From contig KV908378.1 of NCBI GenBank assembly GCA_002005505.1, positions 74,674 to 107,173 of the forward strand: DNA of 32,500 bases, read 5' to 3'. Shown in pieces: positions 20,478-32,445 of this stretch. The notes under the pieces were generated by a model. It worked only from the letters and a program-made list of their open reading frames with translations. It had not been told where the DNA came from and ran no database searches. The stretch comes from Botryococcus braunii. Its lineage: Eukaryota; Chlorophyta; Trebouxiophyceae. A program made the position numbers and the translations under genes. Numbering within the stretch: position 1 is the stretch's first letter; every line of letters begins with the position of its first letter.

Positions 20478-20640
20478 ATTCTTAATCTACTACTACTATT
20501 ACTGCTAGAGATTTACTACTACAGTAGTAGTAGCTACTACTACTATCACTACTGCTACTATTGATAATGCCGCTATTGCTGCTACTATTAATGATATTAC
20601 AATTACTATATTACTATCAGTAGTGAGCTAATGCTATTTT
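20478..20640. repeat. Degenerate (TAC)n trinucleotide tract with palindromic core
   Basis: CTACTACTACTATTACTGC, then TACTACTACAGTAGTAGTAG (an inverted TAC/GTA meeting point at about 20515-20535), then decaying ACT repeats. C16-A7 precedes it at 20312-20334. Confidence 0.9.
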
Positions 20641-20671
20641 GGTGTTAAATCTTGTGTTTTGCTTTTGAAAT

Positions 20672-20735
20672 AAAGAGTGAAGCCTATCCTAACCGCACAC
20701 CATACATCCCGCATGCGGGTACACGAAATCCAGGG
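20672..20735 (+). repeat. Dispersed motif copy, long form
   Basis: AAAGAGTGAAGCCTATCCTAACCGC, then CACACCATACATCC.GCATGCGGGTACACG.AATCCAGGGGCCA. It shares the distal GCCAGGGGCCA part with the units at 10238-10520, so the conserved block is about 65 bp, not only 23. Confidence 0.85.
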
Positions 20736-20937
20736 GCCAGAAACAGAAGGTGATAGTGAGAAAACTCTTTGGAACGTGGTAAAAAACCCTGTGCGACTGA
20801 CACGAAAAGGAAGGGGGGTGACACAAGAACATCTCATCGATAGCAAATGATGAAGCTGGTCAACTGCACCATGAGGACGCTGCCTTCGACGAGTCTGGAT
20901 TGATACCACAAGCAACATAATCGAAATCGAAAGTTCC

Positions 20938-21011
20938 CGGAAGAGTCAGGGTGTGAATCCCTTGAGAAAAGGATATTAGAAGTTCAAAGGGATCACACCC
21001 TGACTCTTCCG
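20938..21011. repeat. Inverted repeat, about 28-nt arms
   Basis: CGGAAGAGTCAGGGTGTGA (20938) and TCACACCCTGACTCTTCCG (to 21011) pair perfectly over 19 nt. ATCCCTT/AAGGGAT pairing extends the stem with a bulge. The loop is about 18-20 nt. Confidence 0.95.
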
Positions 21012-21019
21012 CCTGCCAA

Positions 21020-21333
21020 GTTTTGCTCATAAACAACATTGATATCATCGATGGCAAATCCAATCTTAGTTCCGATGTCCATCTCATCGTTTATGGAGTT
21101 CCATCCTTGGTGAGGTCTAGTACGAGTTCACTTCATTGTGAATGGACACAGGTGGATGCCGTTGCGATTGCGCACTAGCACACCACCAAGCAACGGGTCT
21201 TGTTGGGACGTTCATTGTGTCAGGGTTAAATCCCCTGGACACCAAGATGGAGTTCCAAGCTACAAGGATGCAATAAATAGCTAGGTATACGACTTTGACG
21301 CTTCGAAGTCCTTTCGTCGGGATTTTTGAAATT
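21020..21333. other. Intergenic stretch without a supported gene
   Basis: No coding or RNA signal seen. It separates the inverted repeat from the last copy of the dispersed motif. Confidence 0.5.
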
Positions 21334-21357
21334 AAGAGTGAAGTCTATTCTAACCGC
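21334..21357 (+). repeat. Dispersed motif copy, short form
   Basis: AAGAGTGAAGTCTATTCTAACCGC. The preceding TTTTTGAAATTA resembles TTTTGAAATA before the copy at 20672, so these two share a left flank. Confidence 0.85.
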
Positions 21358-21429
21358 TTTTGTTCAGTTGGCTAGCTATTGGATGCATGTCCATGCAATT
21401 GTGCAGAGCATGCACAACATCCTGGCTCT

Positions 21430-21830
21430 GGCATTGCTCTAGGCAATTCGGCATTGCTCTATTGAACAAGATGCGTCTAGCAGAAAAATCAATCTGTAGC
21501 AATGGTATGCTCCATTGACTAAAACGCATCCTTTCAATGCATATGCATGTGCAAAGCATGAGTCATGTCGTGGACATGGTAACACTTCAAGAAAATCGAG
21601 TTCCAGAAGCAAATTCGATTCGGACAGCAGCACCCTTCAAACACAACCGTCTCGATCCCCAAATATTTCATAGCGCTGTGTCCGCAAGTATTGAAAATAC
21701 TTCATTCTTCCTTGCGAGCGCTCTAGATGGCTAATTCATTGCTTTTGGTTCTATAGTATGCACGTCATATGGTAGCTATAATCCTACGCCTATATTTGAT
21801 GTGGAACTTGCATGTTCCACATATAAGTGG
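21430..21830. other. Intergenic stretch with a doublet and a short stem
   Basis: GGCATTGCTCTA occurs twice in tandem near 21430-21462. GTGGAAC-TTGCAT-GTTCCAC (21801-21820) forms a perfect 7-bp stem next to the C/G palindrome. No gene support. Confidence 0.7.
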
Positions 21831-22196
<366 letters not shown>

Positions 22197-22391
22197 AGGT
22201 CTGGGATTGTGTCTAGCTATAGCTACTACGAAGAGTCCTTAAGAATCCAAGGTAGTAAACTACCCAGGCATACATTTGGAGCTTCTGTCTTATGAATGAG
22301 TAACACTATGCTCTTATGAAAGATAACACTTTAGTCTCTAATATCTAGCATGAAAGGTGAAAGGTGTGCATCCGGTGGATTCGCTTACGGC

Positions 22392-22431
22392 TTGCACCAA
22401 GAGCATTGCCCGGGCAATGCCCTTGGTGCAA
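22392..22431. repeat. 40-bp near-perfect palindrome without loop
   Basis: TTGCACCAAGAGCATTGCCC meets GGGCAATGCCCTTGGTGCAA with one mismatch and no spacer. Confidence 0.95.
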
Positions 22432-22439
22432 ATCTAACT

Positions 22440-24190
22440 ATTGTAAGTTGCAAGGTACATACTGAGTTCGTTGGAGCCAAAAATCCTTTTGGACCTTTGT
22501 ACTTCAGAGCAACAACGAAAGACTAGACTGGAGTACAAGTGGAGCCCTACAATATTGATGCAGAATCGGGTTTTCTGAAAACTTCACAACCACACGATCC
22601 CAGCCATTTGGAGAGATCTCCTGGATCCATAAGATTCTTCAATGCGGGGCACTCGACCAATAAATCATCTCGTCTTTCTGAGTCTAGACCCTTAAAGACT
22701 TCTGGTGACCAACTCTGTCTCATATTTCAAACCAGACCTATGCCTAAATTTAAAAAGATGATGCCCTCAAGGTGACACTTCAATATAACACACAAGAGGG
22801 CATGCGGCACATTAAGTGTCATGACCTTCACATGTGTACATGTGAATCGCAGACCCCAGACGGTTGCAATACGGACCATGGTTGTAGCAGGTCATTTGGA
22901 AACCAGCCCTCGCAAAACACAGCTGGCTGACCTGCACCACTACCAAAACATGATAGCGCCTTGGAACATTAATATGTGCAGACGGCAGTGACAACATGCC
23001 CGTAAAGTTGAAACAAATGCCAACAGTGCCCCTCTGGGAAACCATGCACGCTGCTGCACCATCATGCTTTTGATGTACATCAGGTGAGAAGCATTTGATA
23101 CCTTATGATGAAACTCCACACAGGTGCGTGCCTAAGTAGGTGGCCCCGCTGCACCACTGCATGGGCCCCCAGGAAACACGGTATCCTCCAATCTGGAAAG
23201 CTACGAGACTCACTTCATTGATTGATGACCTATGGGCATTCCTGTAATCTCCGCATGACAAAGCAACAGCGGTTATTGTTGGAACTTTCTAGAAATTTCC
23301 TAAGGTCTCGTGTTTTACATGGGCTGCTATGGTATCTTCTGCTGGCAACCACATGGAACCCACGTGGACAAATCCTGAATTGAAAGCAGTTGATACAACT
23401 GCCATGCAAGGTCTGTTTTCCGACCTTCTGTAAAACTACCAAAACCTGCAGCCCTCCATGACGCTTCTGAACGGATCGAAAAGCATTCAGAGCAATTGCA
23501 GAGCCCCTCAAAGACCAATCCGACACTTACAATCCTTCAAGTCTCTTGGATCAAGGATGGTTGAGGCCAAGGTACATCGTCAGAATGTATTGCAGCTACC
23601 CAAAAATAACCCCAAGAATGACTCTCCATCATGGCAATCGGCAGGAGCCAATGTGAAGACCAAGCAAGAGCTGGGGCCGGCGCAAGTTTTCAGGCAGATT
23701 TGCACCTGTGTAGCTGTAACCGAGACATCTTCTGACCACAGATGGACGGCGGAACAGGACTTCTGCACGGTTTTGGTGTAGGCGCTGCCGAGCTGCATGC
23801 ACCATTGCAGGCCGGAGCCACAACAGGTTCGCGCACCTGCAAACAAAACATTTGTCATGCAAAGACAGCTGGCAAACTGTAAGGCAAGTTGGCTCTCCTA
23901 ACAATGGCTGCAAGAATAAGTCAAAGACCTTAAAAAGGCAGAATACTCTCGACAGCCTGTGCCAGCTGGCAGGCATCTACATTTCCTCATTGCACCATCC
24001 CCCCCCCCCCTCTCTCACAACCCTGCCCCGTTCTACCTGAGCCGACTCACACCTTTGGAAAATGAAACCCCAATTAGCGGCTAATTTGCCCTGGCTCATG
24101 CTCGCATCCCCCTACACAAAAAATATCACATTACACGGATACCAGGAAAAATGCACCCACTGGGGATGGGCGGACTAGGAAGGGGAGAAT
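22440..24190. other. Stretch with possible but unproven exons
   Basis: No gene I can name. Minus-strand frames at 22812-23045, 23230-23526 and 23629-23976 have AG-acceptor-like contexts (for example TGTTTGCAG near 23838) and look more protein-like than random, but I could not chain them by phase. They might be 3' exons of another minus-strand gene. Confidence 0.35.
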
Positions 24191-24330
24191 GACTGTTTCA
24201 CTGGGAAATCCCGCGAGATCACATTTCAGTCCGAAATCTGCCACGATCGGGACTTTCCCGACTGGAACGGAAGAAATTTGGGCTGAAAATCCACACAAAT
24301 TCGACCTCGCGGGAGTCCCCAGTTTCAGAC
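24191..24330. repeat. Imperfect inverted repeat of about 140 bp
   Basis: Left arm GACTGTTTCACTGGGAAATC plus CCGCGAGATCACATTTCAG. The right arm carries the inverted form with CTCGCGGGAGTCCCCAGTTTCAGAC at its outer end. CGGGACTTTCCCG forms the tip. The right arm has an extra 9 nt or so. It could be a small foldback or MITE-like element lying 3' of the minus-strand gene. Confidence 0.75.
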
Positions 24331-24559
24331 AACCTGTCATGGAGGAGAGATCTGCCTGCCGGAGCATTTGCATAAAATCAGCTCTTGGGACACTGGCAAG
24401 GTTTCCTGATGCATGATAAGGCAGGTGCACCACAGTTTTGGAGACCCTTTTCATAATCGACCTGTTCTGATGACGCCCCTTTCTACTGCAGGTGAAAACC
24501 CAGGACTGCCTCCCTGAGCTCTCTAGAACCTCGACAAGGGACGATAGTCCGGAAAAAAC

Positions 24560-24590
24560 ACACACACACACACACACAAAACACACACAA
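24560..24590. repeat. Short (CA)n tract in the 3' flank of the minus-strand gene
   Basis: CACACACACACACACACAC followed by AAAACACACACAA, directly beyond the predicted stop codon; probably within its 3' untranslated region. Confidence 0.85.
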
Positions 24591-24591
24591 T

Positions 24592-27500
24592 TTAACGGAC
24601 CTTCATTTTCCAACCGGGAGGCAATGTCAGCTGGGAGCAGAGGTGGGCCAGGGCGACAGTTCCGACGGAGGAGTTGATGCAATCCTCAATAAGATAGATC
24701 TTGATGGTACTCAGCGCCGCTGGGGAAGATTCCATGAAAGCAGTCAGAGTCTGCCTCAGCCCAGTCACTGCCCGAGGGGAGATCTGACCTTCTCCGGACC
24801 TGGGGTCCTCCTTTGATCTGTGATTGCTGAGCTGCACTTTCTCCACAAAGCTGATCCTCTTGAGGCTATGGGACACCAGGCCATCTGGACATCGGATCTG
24901 GCACAACTTGAGGGTCTCCAGCCGGGAGCATCCGTACAAAGCTTGTTTGGGCAATATCTGCTGTGAGCTTGGCTTTCCCTGCCCCCATGACGCAACTTCC
25001 ATGTCAGCAAGCCGAATGCGTCTTGTATGTACATAAGCAGTTTCAGCAAGGAAACACACATTTCCATCCTGCACAATCCCATCTCATGCAGGATTCAGAC
25101 ATCTCCACCTTGCCAAGGCATCACACACCTCCACCTTTACCAAGAAATCATAGAAAAACTAAACCACATACTCAAGCAGGCTGCTCCAGGGTCTAATGCC
25201 ATGCATCTTGTATGCGACTAGGCAACCTTACCAGAAGTTACAAACCTCAACAAAGACCCTTGATTCTCCTAACTACTTGCCAAGGATAAAAATCTGGTCA
25301 TTTAGTCCACAAGGTTTGACATCGTACAGCAACACAGGACCCGGAAAGTGCTTCTCCCCCCTTCATTGCTTTCTCTTCAACCTCACACCAATGCCCATCT
25401 CGCACAAAGGGTTGGGCAGCCCCCTTACCTGCCACGAAGCGCTGATGGTGAGTTTACGGACATTGGGTAAGCGGAGGGAAGGCATCCGCAACAGCAGCTG
25501 ACCGGAAGGGTGGACAGTCTCCAGAAACTCTAGGCGAAATATGACAACCGTAAGTAGCGGGCATGATGCCAAAGCCTGGGCCCATCCCCACGCAGGTTCT
25601 CATTACATAGCTTAAAGAAACAGTGTGAGGTGGCATTGACTAGCCCTGCTATTAAGATTCGGGCTTGGTTCCTCAAAAGAACTACGGCTACTTACTTCTA
25701 GGAATGAAGGTTTCTGCTAGGACGATACAGAAACGCAGGACCCCCTTTTTGCACCTACATGGAAGCCCCTCCATGAGAACTCAAGCGTTGGCTCGGATCC
25801 TCATACCGGGTAGGGCGCTTCAACCACCTCAGCTGTCATCTCAGTCTCAAAGTACGAAACACAATGGGCATGTGGCAACAGTCAACTGTAATCTCAGTCT
25901 CAAGTACTGACCACAATGCGCATGTAGCAACGGTCAACTGCAATCTCAGTCTCAAAGTGCCAAAGACAATCGGCACGCGGCAAAAGTCCAAGGACAACAC
26001 CCAGCACACTAGTCTCAATCCTGAAAAGGGTTGTATCAGTTGCAACAGTTCTTGCAACAGGTTAGGTTGTGGCATGGGGAACGGACGCGAAATTGCATGT
26101 GGGCCGTTGGGTACCTGCAGCATGGGCACCACTGGGTGGCCCATAGTGGTAGATGAATCTAGTCCTCTCCAGACAAACTCATACTGCGTTAAGTTTGGTA
26201 AGTCTGCTCGATGAAACATCCCTTGTGCTGCCTGCACACCACAAAGGTGTATTCTTCAGCTTACAACACCTGCGACAATGCCATTCTCCCCCCCTTCCCC
26301 CCCCCCCCCCCCCAGGCTCTCCCCCCCTTTGCGCCTCCTCCACAAATGTACAGCTCAGAAAATGCTCGACCCTCAGACCCCACATCTCCAGATGAAAACA
26401 AAAAAAAATTGAAGCGAGTTTCACTGAACATACCACATACAAGCTCAATGACCCTGCAACAGGCCCGTAATTCGAAGCACGGAACCGACCATATTTTCAA
26501 TCTTGACCTTGAATGATGAATAAATGAATCATCACCACCCATTACCGGTCATGAAGACTAGACGTGTTTGTCAGCCAGTTTGCTTATGAGATCCATCCAC
26601 TCATTCTTACGACGTTGAATGATGCCATGATAAAAGCTGACCATGAACTAAGTAACTTCAAACTAAGCTACGCTTTGCTAAACAGCTAAGCTAAGATACA
26701 GCGAGCTTACTTTGTTACAAGTACAGAAACGTTTACCTGCAAGGGGAATCCATCCAGTGTCAGGCGGTGCAGATTGCGGAGCTTTAGCCCAGTCCAGTTA
26801 CAGGTCATCGGGTTTGGGTCGGGTTGCTCCCATCTTTTGGGACAAAGGGCCAGAAACTTGATGTCACGACCTCGCGAGTTAAGAATGTCCACGAGACTGG
26901 CATCCCTCAGGAGATCCAGATAATCGAACAGACCCTCGGCTCGTAAGCTGCGTAGCTGGTTTCCCCTCTGTAGGTCCCAGCACAGCTTTGTTCAGGAACC
27001 CAGATACAATTAACATTAAGTGCAAGAGCTCATTTCCATCTTTACCATGGTGCCCCTGACCCATATCATGAATTTTTTAAGGTGCTCATCAAGTGCTTCA
27101 GGTATACGTCCACGTAGAAGCAGATTCAGTCTGCCAGGAAGAAACAAAAGCAATGTCCTTCATCCCCCAACACCTGATTATCCGCAACCCCCTGCCACAC
27201 CACTATTTATGAACAGGTTTCTAAATTTCTCCATTGCCACAGTGTAAGTGCACAAATCCTACGAGTTGTCTGGCCAGATAAATCCAAATTTCCCATGCTT
27301 CAGCAAGCTTTCATCAATCTGCCACTCCAACAACAGGAGGATCCCCACTGCTCAAGTAGGTAGGAGGTACCCAGGCCATTACCCAGCCAGTGACGAGGAC
27401 AATTTTCCGTAATACCAACCAGATGTGACATGTTCGGCACACACTCGGTGGTCAAAGAGCCTAAACATAAGCCGATTTCCTTTCCCCTGCCTGGTTGCCC

Positions 27501-28140
27501 CAGAACTCATATAGCAATCCTGTGAATCCTCACAGTTGGCAGGACAAGGAGCGAGAGCTCTTGAGAATCGGATTTACCTGAAGCAGATTGCCTATTAGTT
27601 CTGCCACTGATGAAACATGAGCTTCCTCAGAGGGCAATTGAGGCGCGTGGGTCTCAACACTTTCTGGGCGTAGGACAGGTGTAAGCCCCTGTGCAACCAG
27701 AGCATTGTACGAACTCAGGCCGTAAAAAACCGATGCAGCCTTATAAGATGCAACATAAGGTAAATAAATTACTTAGCGCAGCTTACGATGTAGCTCATTG
27801 CAGACAAAAGAGGAGAATAACAAGACAGGACCATATGTGGTTGCCTCTTCAGAGTAGTGTCAATGGATGATTAGGCATGTGAATGTTGTTACAAGCCAAA
27901 TACAAGCCGCAAGCTTCCTGGAAGCGCTTTGGCACTTCCTAGAGAACGAAGGACGTCAGCAGAAATGCCTTCCAAAATTCACCTTGACTTTGCGGGAATG
28001 TAGTTGTAGGCTATCTCTCACCGGCTCCTCACCGTGCTTCCTGTCCGAACAACCACAATTTTCGGATAACCAGTCAAAGCACTGTTCCATGGATTGCGTG
28101 GTTTGAAATGGCCAGGTAGCATAAGCATCGAAGGTCCCGG
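24592..28140 (-). CDS. Multi-exon gene with leucine-rich-repeat-like segments, family unknown (5' end open)
   Basis: Six minus-strand exons chain with matching phases: 28140-27983 (AAG|GTGAAT donor), 27739-27534 (CT|GTGAGG), 27130-27046 (acceptor TTCTTCCTGGCAG, donor ATG|GTAAAG), 26967-26737 (CAG|GTAAAC), 25575-25429 (CAG|GTAAGG) and 24957-24592, ending TAA. Together 1193 nt are open with no stop. Leucine-patterned parts are GLKLRNLHRLTLDGFPL (exon 4), LRLPNVRKLTISASW (exon 5) and CSRLETLKLCQIRCPDGL (exon 6). Exon 3 reads LNLLLRGRIPEALDEHLKKF. The pattern recalls plant-type F-box/RNI or other leucine-rich-repeat proteins; no F-box is seen, and the first exon starts inside a codon, so a 5' exon is missing. 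For exon 2 a CAG|GTAAAT donor at 27578 also exists but gives the wrong phase. Exon 6's acceptor could lie 3 nt earlier. No specific function is proposed. Confidence 0.6.
25831..25985. repeat. Three tandem units of about 52 bp in an intron
   Basis: (GTCAACTG)YAATCTCAGTCTCAA...ACAATGSGCATGTRGCAAC recurs at about 25831, 25881 and 25933. It lies in the intron between exons 4 and 5 of the minus-strand gene. Confidence 0.93.
26283..26330. repeat. Pyrimidine C-rich tract in an intron
   Basis: Runs of C broken by TT and GG within the same intron as the 52-bp units. Open frames across it are Pro-rich artefacts. Confidence 0.85.
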
Positions 28141-29421
28141 CTCAGCAAGTCCCAAGAGAACTGAACAGGTTCCCAATGTCCGTACCTACTCAGTGGTTGA
28201 TGAATAGTGATTGTGCTCATGTCTGAAACGACGGTGCGGGCGGCTCACGTACGGTTCACAACCCTTTCAAGGACAGGCCATGCGGCCCGTCCAAGCCCTC
28301 GCCCTCTGCGGATCTACGAAGCCGCTGTGACGAACCTGGAACTAGTCTGCAGGTTTTGAACGTCGTCCAAGGCATTCCTGAAAATGCTCCAAAAAGCTCG
28401 CTCGTCTCTGCGGCATGTCAACAACGGCATGTCACACGAACTTCATCTAGTAGAAGACACTGCCCTGACGATAAAGGCGCATGCATTGCTCTTCGACAGG
28501 TGGATTTCGAAAATAGACCTTATGGACCTCTTATTATGCATCATGAAATGAAACGGAGTACTGCAAGCCCGCCTGCGAGCAGTTGATGCGATCTCGTATA
28601 GGATCCTCGTGGACCTATGCATGTACCGTTTTCTTCAACCGACCAGATCAATGTTTCGGACTTTTGACCCGTTGTCTCAAGGGCCGTTTGTGCCGCGGTA
28701 CAATGGCATGGGCATTCCGGCCTGTACGATTGCAAGACGTTTTTGCCGTCGCAGAAAATTTTCTTGCTGTTACTGGCTATTAGCTTGCCTCCTTTCATCC
28801 TGCAGTTTCCAAGTATTCGTACTTAGAAAAACATGCTAACTATTGCGTTGTGTTTTCACCTACACCTCATATGTTGCGCCTCAAACAACGTTAGTTCGTT
28901 GAGAGCTGGAAAGCTTTAAGAGCCATATCCTTACCCACTCTCTGTCTTTCAGGACAGAAGTACAGTACATTGGGATTTTCTCTGTCGGGTGTGGGGTTAA
29001 ATTGCCTTTACAGATACACAATGGGATCGGTCGGACCAACTTAATGCCAAGGTCTGTAAGTGAATGACCGAGGCGTTTTGGAAAAAATGGGAATCTTGTT
29101 TGAAAGATATGGAGTCAGGGAGAACGACCCAGTACCAATTTCGGCGACCCTCATAAGGGATTGCGTTGTGGTGGGCTGTCTTCTGGCTCCCTCACACATT
29201 GAAGCGTTCATAGCGGAATTCACAAAGCGTACAATATCAATTCTCGTCATGTCCGCCATGGCGGGATCACTTGGAGGCTGTGGCTGGAATGACTTTTTCT
29301 TGGGTGACAGGTTGAGGGGGACCCCGATGCAGCAGAAGAAAAAAGAAAAGCCGTCAGATTTAACGACATTGAATTTCTTGCAATGGGCTTCCGGTGTATA
29401 TCGAACATTGACCATTTGCAG
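28141..29421. other. Region between two divergent genes; may hold first exons of both
   Basis: The minus-strand gene must have a further exon here and so must the plus-strand gene. A frame at 29060-29449 includes ENDPVPISATLIRDCVVVG (29120-29176), which resembles the start of DRC3 proteins (a hydrophobic-x-x-CV pattern before the first leucine-rich repeat), followed by possible GT donors. I could not join it to the next exon. No TATA box or other promoter element is clear. Confidence 0.4.
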
Positions 29422-32082
29422 GGACTCAACACTTTACGAAAGCTTCAACTAAATAACAACAGGATCACAAGCATCCAAAACCTGAGTCATTTGGTCTGAC
29501 CCCAATTGCTAGTACATGTTTTCCTTTCTTGTTACGTGCATGACACCTGGTCTGTAAACTTTGCATCATCGAAGTGTGTGACATGGGTCCTGCCCCTGTT
29601 AAGAAGCTAATTTCAAATGGGCATTCCTCGTGCTAGGTCAATCTGGAATCGCTTGATCTGTCTTTCAATGCTTTATCAAAAGTTGAAGGACTAGAAGGTC
29701 TTACAAAGCTCCAAGACTTGTCACTTTACAGCAATGCTGTTCAGACGGTGGAGGGCTTGGATGCCCTGACTGGCTTGGTTGCTCTCTCCTTGGGTAATGT
29801 CCTGTCTATCCTTTAGCAGCTTCAACTTATCTTGTTGAAGAATCAGTTGTTCTAATTCCTTGACATATGGTCTTGAATTGTTACGGTGCGTGCGACTGAA
29901 AAACTGAATGAAGTCCAATGTGTGCTACCATCTATTCCACCGCAATGGTGTTGCCCCATTCTGAGACCATGTATCTACACATTTTGAGGGGTCCTGACTT
30001 TATTGTATTAGTTCACAGGCATATCTGTTAGAGATCTTCATAGGTCCAATCCACACACTTGGCAACAGCACCATTCCCACCAGCATCATTCTATTCTCGA
30101 AGTGTGAAATTGGTTGCATTTCGATGCCTCGAAAGGCTAGGCTTTCCACAGCATGCAAAGCCATAATGACTCTGAGGATGATTGAACCATTGATGAATGA
30201 GAGCCCCTTCTTTTAGACACGCCGCAAAATTCACCAGATGTGTCCTCTGCAGATAAGATATTGTTGGTCGAGAAGTATTTGAAAGACCATAGGTATGGGA
30301 AGCAACAGTGGGAAGACATGCGGACAAAGGAGGTGGGAAACTGAGCTTAAAGAGGTGATGCCAGACTCAGAGGAACATATATTTATTGACAAGCAATGAT
30401 TCGAAGGGTCCGCTGCAATTAAGAAAAGCTCTTGCGACCAAGCACTTTCAGGGCTTCATGATTAGCAAGCAGAATTCACCTCCTGGGGATGCTGCACCCC
30501 TCGGGTTGTCAAATGACCTGCAGTAGCCATGTAAGTCTTATGAGAGGAGGAAATGGGGGACAGCGGTGGTGACATTAGGGTTGAGATGGAGTAGAGAAGC
30601 AGGAGCCAGGGAAGAAATGTAGCGGCCTTAGAAGCATAAGAGGACATGTGTCATGAAGGAGGAGTCAGGGGTGTTGACGCGGTGCAAGACATCAAAAGTA
30701 GGGTCGTGGTCGTGGCGACTCCAGGACGAAATCGGATCGCGGCCCCGCATGCACTGGTGTACCTGCGGCGATTTAAAAACCTCCGGATGCTGACTTTAGA
30801 GGACAATCCCCTGGCTCAAGGCTCAGAGTATCGGTCGCGCGCAATCTCTCATCTCCCAAACGTCACGTACCTTGATCATCGGCTTGTCTCTGGCCCTGAA
30901 GTCCAGGCAGCCGTTGAACAACATCAGGTGACTCTTCCCTGGCGACAGCCTCTGCTGTACTGACAAGTGACTGACTCCTTGAATTGACTTGCCGGATTGT
31001 TGGCCCGGAGAGCTGGCAGCAATACGAGCGCTGATGGCACAGAACGCACGGGCCCAAGTGAGGCGTTTTCATGGAAAAGGAAGGGAGGGACGTGCAAATT
31101 TCATACGGCAGGGGACACGTAGGGTCTGGAATTTGGGCATTGAAGGCGAAGCATGGTTGTATTTCGGTACCCGCTACATTAAGGAGCTCACCAACTGGCG
31201 TGCTAGATTACTTGTGGCATCACCAACACACCCTCCCACATTTCCGAAAGGGCTGAATGGTTTATTCAAGCATCAAAACAGCTGGGAATGCTTGCTCATG
31301 GTTGAACTCCTAGAAGTTCCCATGTCAAGTCAGCTGGCAGGCTGGATGCCTAAGCCAACTGGCCTTTTGGCATCCAGCTTGCCAAGCTGAGGAAAGCAGG
31401 TATGTCCTCACACATGTGCTGCAGTGCCAATGCATCCCACACAACTAAGAGCGCCTCACCTAAAGGCAGTCAAATTCATGCTGACAGCCTGAGTGGCCTC
31501 TATTAGGCGAAGCTTGGCATGGCTACCCAGGGGAGGGAAGCACAGATCCAGCATCTCTACTCTCAAAGTGTTAGGGGAACTGCGCAAGCCAATCTGTCTT
31601 TTGGGCGGGCAAGGGATGTATCAGCAGCGGGGAAAATTCCAGCAAGGAAAGTCCACTCGCACAAAGGGAAAGAGTTCTCCCCCTCCCCCTCGGCACTCTC
31701 CCTCTTTCTCCCTCCCTCCCCCCCTCCCCATCTCTCTCGTGGTTTCAGATGCAACAAGGTGTATGGGTTCTTAAACCCCTTGGAGGCTTAAATTTGAAGC
31801 CATGTATGCCCTCATGTCTGCTTAAACCTGAGGAGAGCTGCGGGCCCATCTTGAACTTGCGCTGTGCTCAGTCATATCAGGTACAGAGAGAAACCGAGCC
31901 GGAACATAGTGCGCTGACTCTAGAAAATGTGAGTCGACCGTCTGGTTTTGGGCCGTGAGTGCTGGTATCCCTCTGTGAGCCATATGCAGGATGAGGTCAC
32001 AGAAATCAAAGAACGGGAAGAACAAGAAGCGGCAAAGGAATCCGCAGCTGCTGGTGCTGCTGAGCATGCCGCCTTCGTGCAA
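29422..32082 (+). CDS. DRC3: Dynein regulatory complex subunit 3 (DRC3/LRRC48), partial, split over several exons
   Basis: DRC3 is part of the nexin-dynein regulatory complex that controls dynein in motile cilia and flagella. Exon 29422-29493 (acceptor CATTTGCAG) gives GLNTLRKLQLNNNRITSIQN. Exon 29637-29793 gives NLESLDLSFNALSKVEGLEG and TKLQDLSLYSNAVQTVEGLD. Exon 30725-30927 gives RNRIAAPHALVYLRRFKNLR, NPLAQGSEYRSRAISHLPNV and TYLDHRLVSGPEV. The SDS22-like repeats followed by YLRRFKxLRxLxLxxNP and LPxVxYLD are the DRC3 signature. Phases match (0, then 1). The next exon 31990-32082 (GATGAGGTC... to CAA|GTAATC) gives DEVTEIKEREEQEAAKESAA and ends AFVQ, like the coiled coil after the repeats in DRC3. 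A 48-nt exon at 31881-31928 with a GTGAGT donor may lie between. The donor at 29494 (GTCTGA) is weak. The N-terminus and the C-terminal half are not seen. Confidence 0.82.

Positions 32083-32445
<363 letters not shown>

Noticed and set aside
28356..28586. Frame with LRQVDFENRP, considered as the DRC3 segment before the first leucine-rich repeat
   Set aside because: The similarity is a few residues, the order relative to the candidate N-terminal exon is wrong, and the frame does not fit.
29060..29449. Uninterrupted 130-codon gene
   Set aside because: It runs in a different frame straight through the well-supported DRC3 acceptor and exon at 29422; only its early part (29120-29176) may be a true exon.
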